Source of the DNA: Mycolicibacterium crocinum
GTDB taxonomy: Bacteria > Actinomycetota > Actinomycetes > Mycobacteriales > Mycobacteriaceae
Assembly (NCBI RefSeq): GCF_022370635.2
Contig: NZ_CP092362.2
Location: 4,340,001-4,404,000 of the forward strand
Reading direction: 5' to 3'
Length of the DNA: 64,000 nt
A program made the translations under genes and the position numbers. Below are positions 63,493 to 64,000 of the stretch, one piece after another (the stretch's first letter is position 1; every line of letters begins with the position of its first letter). The notes under the pieces were generated by a model. The model had not been told where the DNA came from. It did no database searches and saw nothing but the letters and a program-made list of their open reading frames with translations.

Positions 63493-64000
63493 TGGGCACC
63501 TCGTACGGATCGTATGGATAGGCAGTCAGTGGCATCCAGCCACCATCGGTGACCACGACGATCTCCTCGCCGCGATAGCCGCCGGTGCCGTCTTCCCACA
63601 CCACCGGCTCGAACACCAGGAGCATTCCGGGCGGAAAGACGAAGTTGTCATCCCATTCCTGGCCGAGATCCGTTCCGATCATGGGCATTTCGGCCGCACT
63701 CGTTCCGATCCCATGACCCAGGTAGAAGTGCGGCAGCCACGGCTTCTCCCCGCCGGCGGCGGCGATCGCCGCACGTCCGAGGTCACCGCAGGTGGCGCCG
63801 GCCTTCGTCACCGAGAGCACCCCGTCGACGATCCGGCTCCATCTTTCGAACTGGTGCTGTTGCAGCTGTGTCGGTTCCTGACCGACGATCCAGGTGCGTC
63901 CGTGGTCCGAGCAGTAGCCGTGGTAGGAGATGGACACGTCGGTCCACAACACGTCGCCTTGCGCCAACTCGCGCTCGGTCGTCAACAGGGGCAGCGCGAG
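63482..64000 (-). CDS. M24-family metallopeptidase-fold protein, C-terminal part (continues past window end)
   Basis: The frame is open to the last base, so the N-terminus lies outside the window. The catalytic domain keeps all metal ligands: Asp in LWTDVS, Asp in CSDHGRT, His in LGHGIGT, Glu in LVFEPVVW and Glu in YRGEEIVVVT. It could be an active peptidase, creatinase-like hydrolase or related enzyme. It overlaps the degenerate M24 gene by 11 bases, making the two co-translated and probably partners. Confidence 0.85.
   Translation of the reverse strand, partial: LALPLLTTERELAQGDVLWTDVSISYHGYCSDHGRTWIVGQEPTQLQQHQFERWSRIVDGVLSVTKAGATCGDLGRAAIAAAGGEKPWLPHFYLGHGIGTSAAEMPMIGTDLGQEWDDNFVFPPGMLLVFEPVVWEDGTGGYRGEEIVVVTDGGWMPLTAYPYDPYEVPNGN

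Overview
The window is high-GC actinobacterial DNA from a non-tuberculous mycobacterium (Mycolicibacterium/Mycobacterium type). The evidence is a single-chain 3,086-residue type I fatty acid synthase next to acpS, a CmrA-type mycolate ketoreductase, a lipoprotein L,D-transpeptidase (LppS/LdtC), an MmpS-like protein, Mce-associated proteins and a DosR/DosS dormancy locus. From memory, gene order from about 5 kb to 37 kb follows the M. tuberculosis segment Rv2509-Rv2525c (cmrA, Rv2510c, orn, tRNA-His, lppS, tRNA-Lys, Rv2520c, bcp, Rv2522c, acpS, fas, Rv2525c), with several lineage-specific insertions.

Layout. (1) 1-5 kb: the C-terminal part of a TetR regulator, two tiny membrane or exported proteins, an S9 peptidase, an MmpS-domain protein and an MFS transporter divergent from cmrA. 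(2) 5-12.7 kb: conserved cmrA, HerA-like ATPase, orn and tRNA-His. Between tRNA-His and lppS/tRNA-Lys lies a small accessory block: a frameshifted two-helix membrane gene and two tandem paralogous genes of a family I do not recognise. (3) 12.7-22.5 kb: sugar dehydrogenase, FAD oxidase, P450, a drug-type MFS exporter, and a tightly overlapping aminopeptidase, MFS and small-protein operon. (4) 22.5-37.5 kb: DUF3618 protein, bcp, an exported hydrolase-like protein (insertion), a dipeptidase, a VOC protein preceded by a large inverted repeat, acpS, fas and the Rv2525c homologue.

(5) 37.6-43 kb: a complete polyamine-type ABC importer (ATPase, lipoprotein, two permeases), an MFS transporter and a ChaB/Rho-N protein. 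(6) 43.5-50.6 kb: an acyl-CoA dehydrogenase, then a dormancy locus with a DUF1876 protein, universal stress protein, devR and devS on the plus strand, facing an Acg-like nitroreductase and second stress protein on the minus strand. DosR-box-like sites lie upstream of both arms. (7) 50.6-64 kb: an all-minus-strand acyl-CoA catabolic cluster with a pair of M24 peptidase-fold proteins, an atypical crotonase, a double CaiB CoA-transferase, an amidohydrolase, two acyl-CoA synthetases, two Mce-associated proteins, a ferredoxin, an NTF2-like protein and an SDR. Two copies of the same operator-like palindrome (TGAGAA-N5-TTCTCA type) sit inside this cluster, so one regulator may control it; the substrate is unknown.

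The least explained items are the tandem paralogs at 9.2-11.2 kb, the M24 pseudoenzyme/enzyme pair and atypical crotonase at 61-64 kb, the shared palindromes, and the 24-bp-arm hairpin at 26.1 kb. I found no CRISPR array, insertion sequence, prophage or rRNA.
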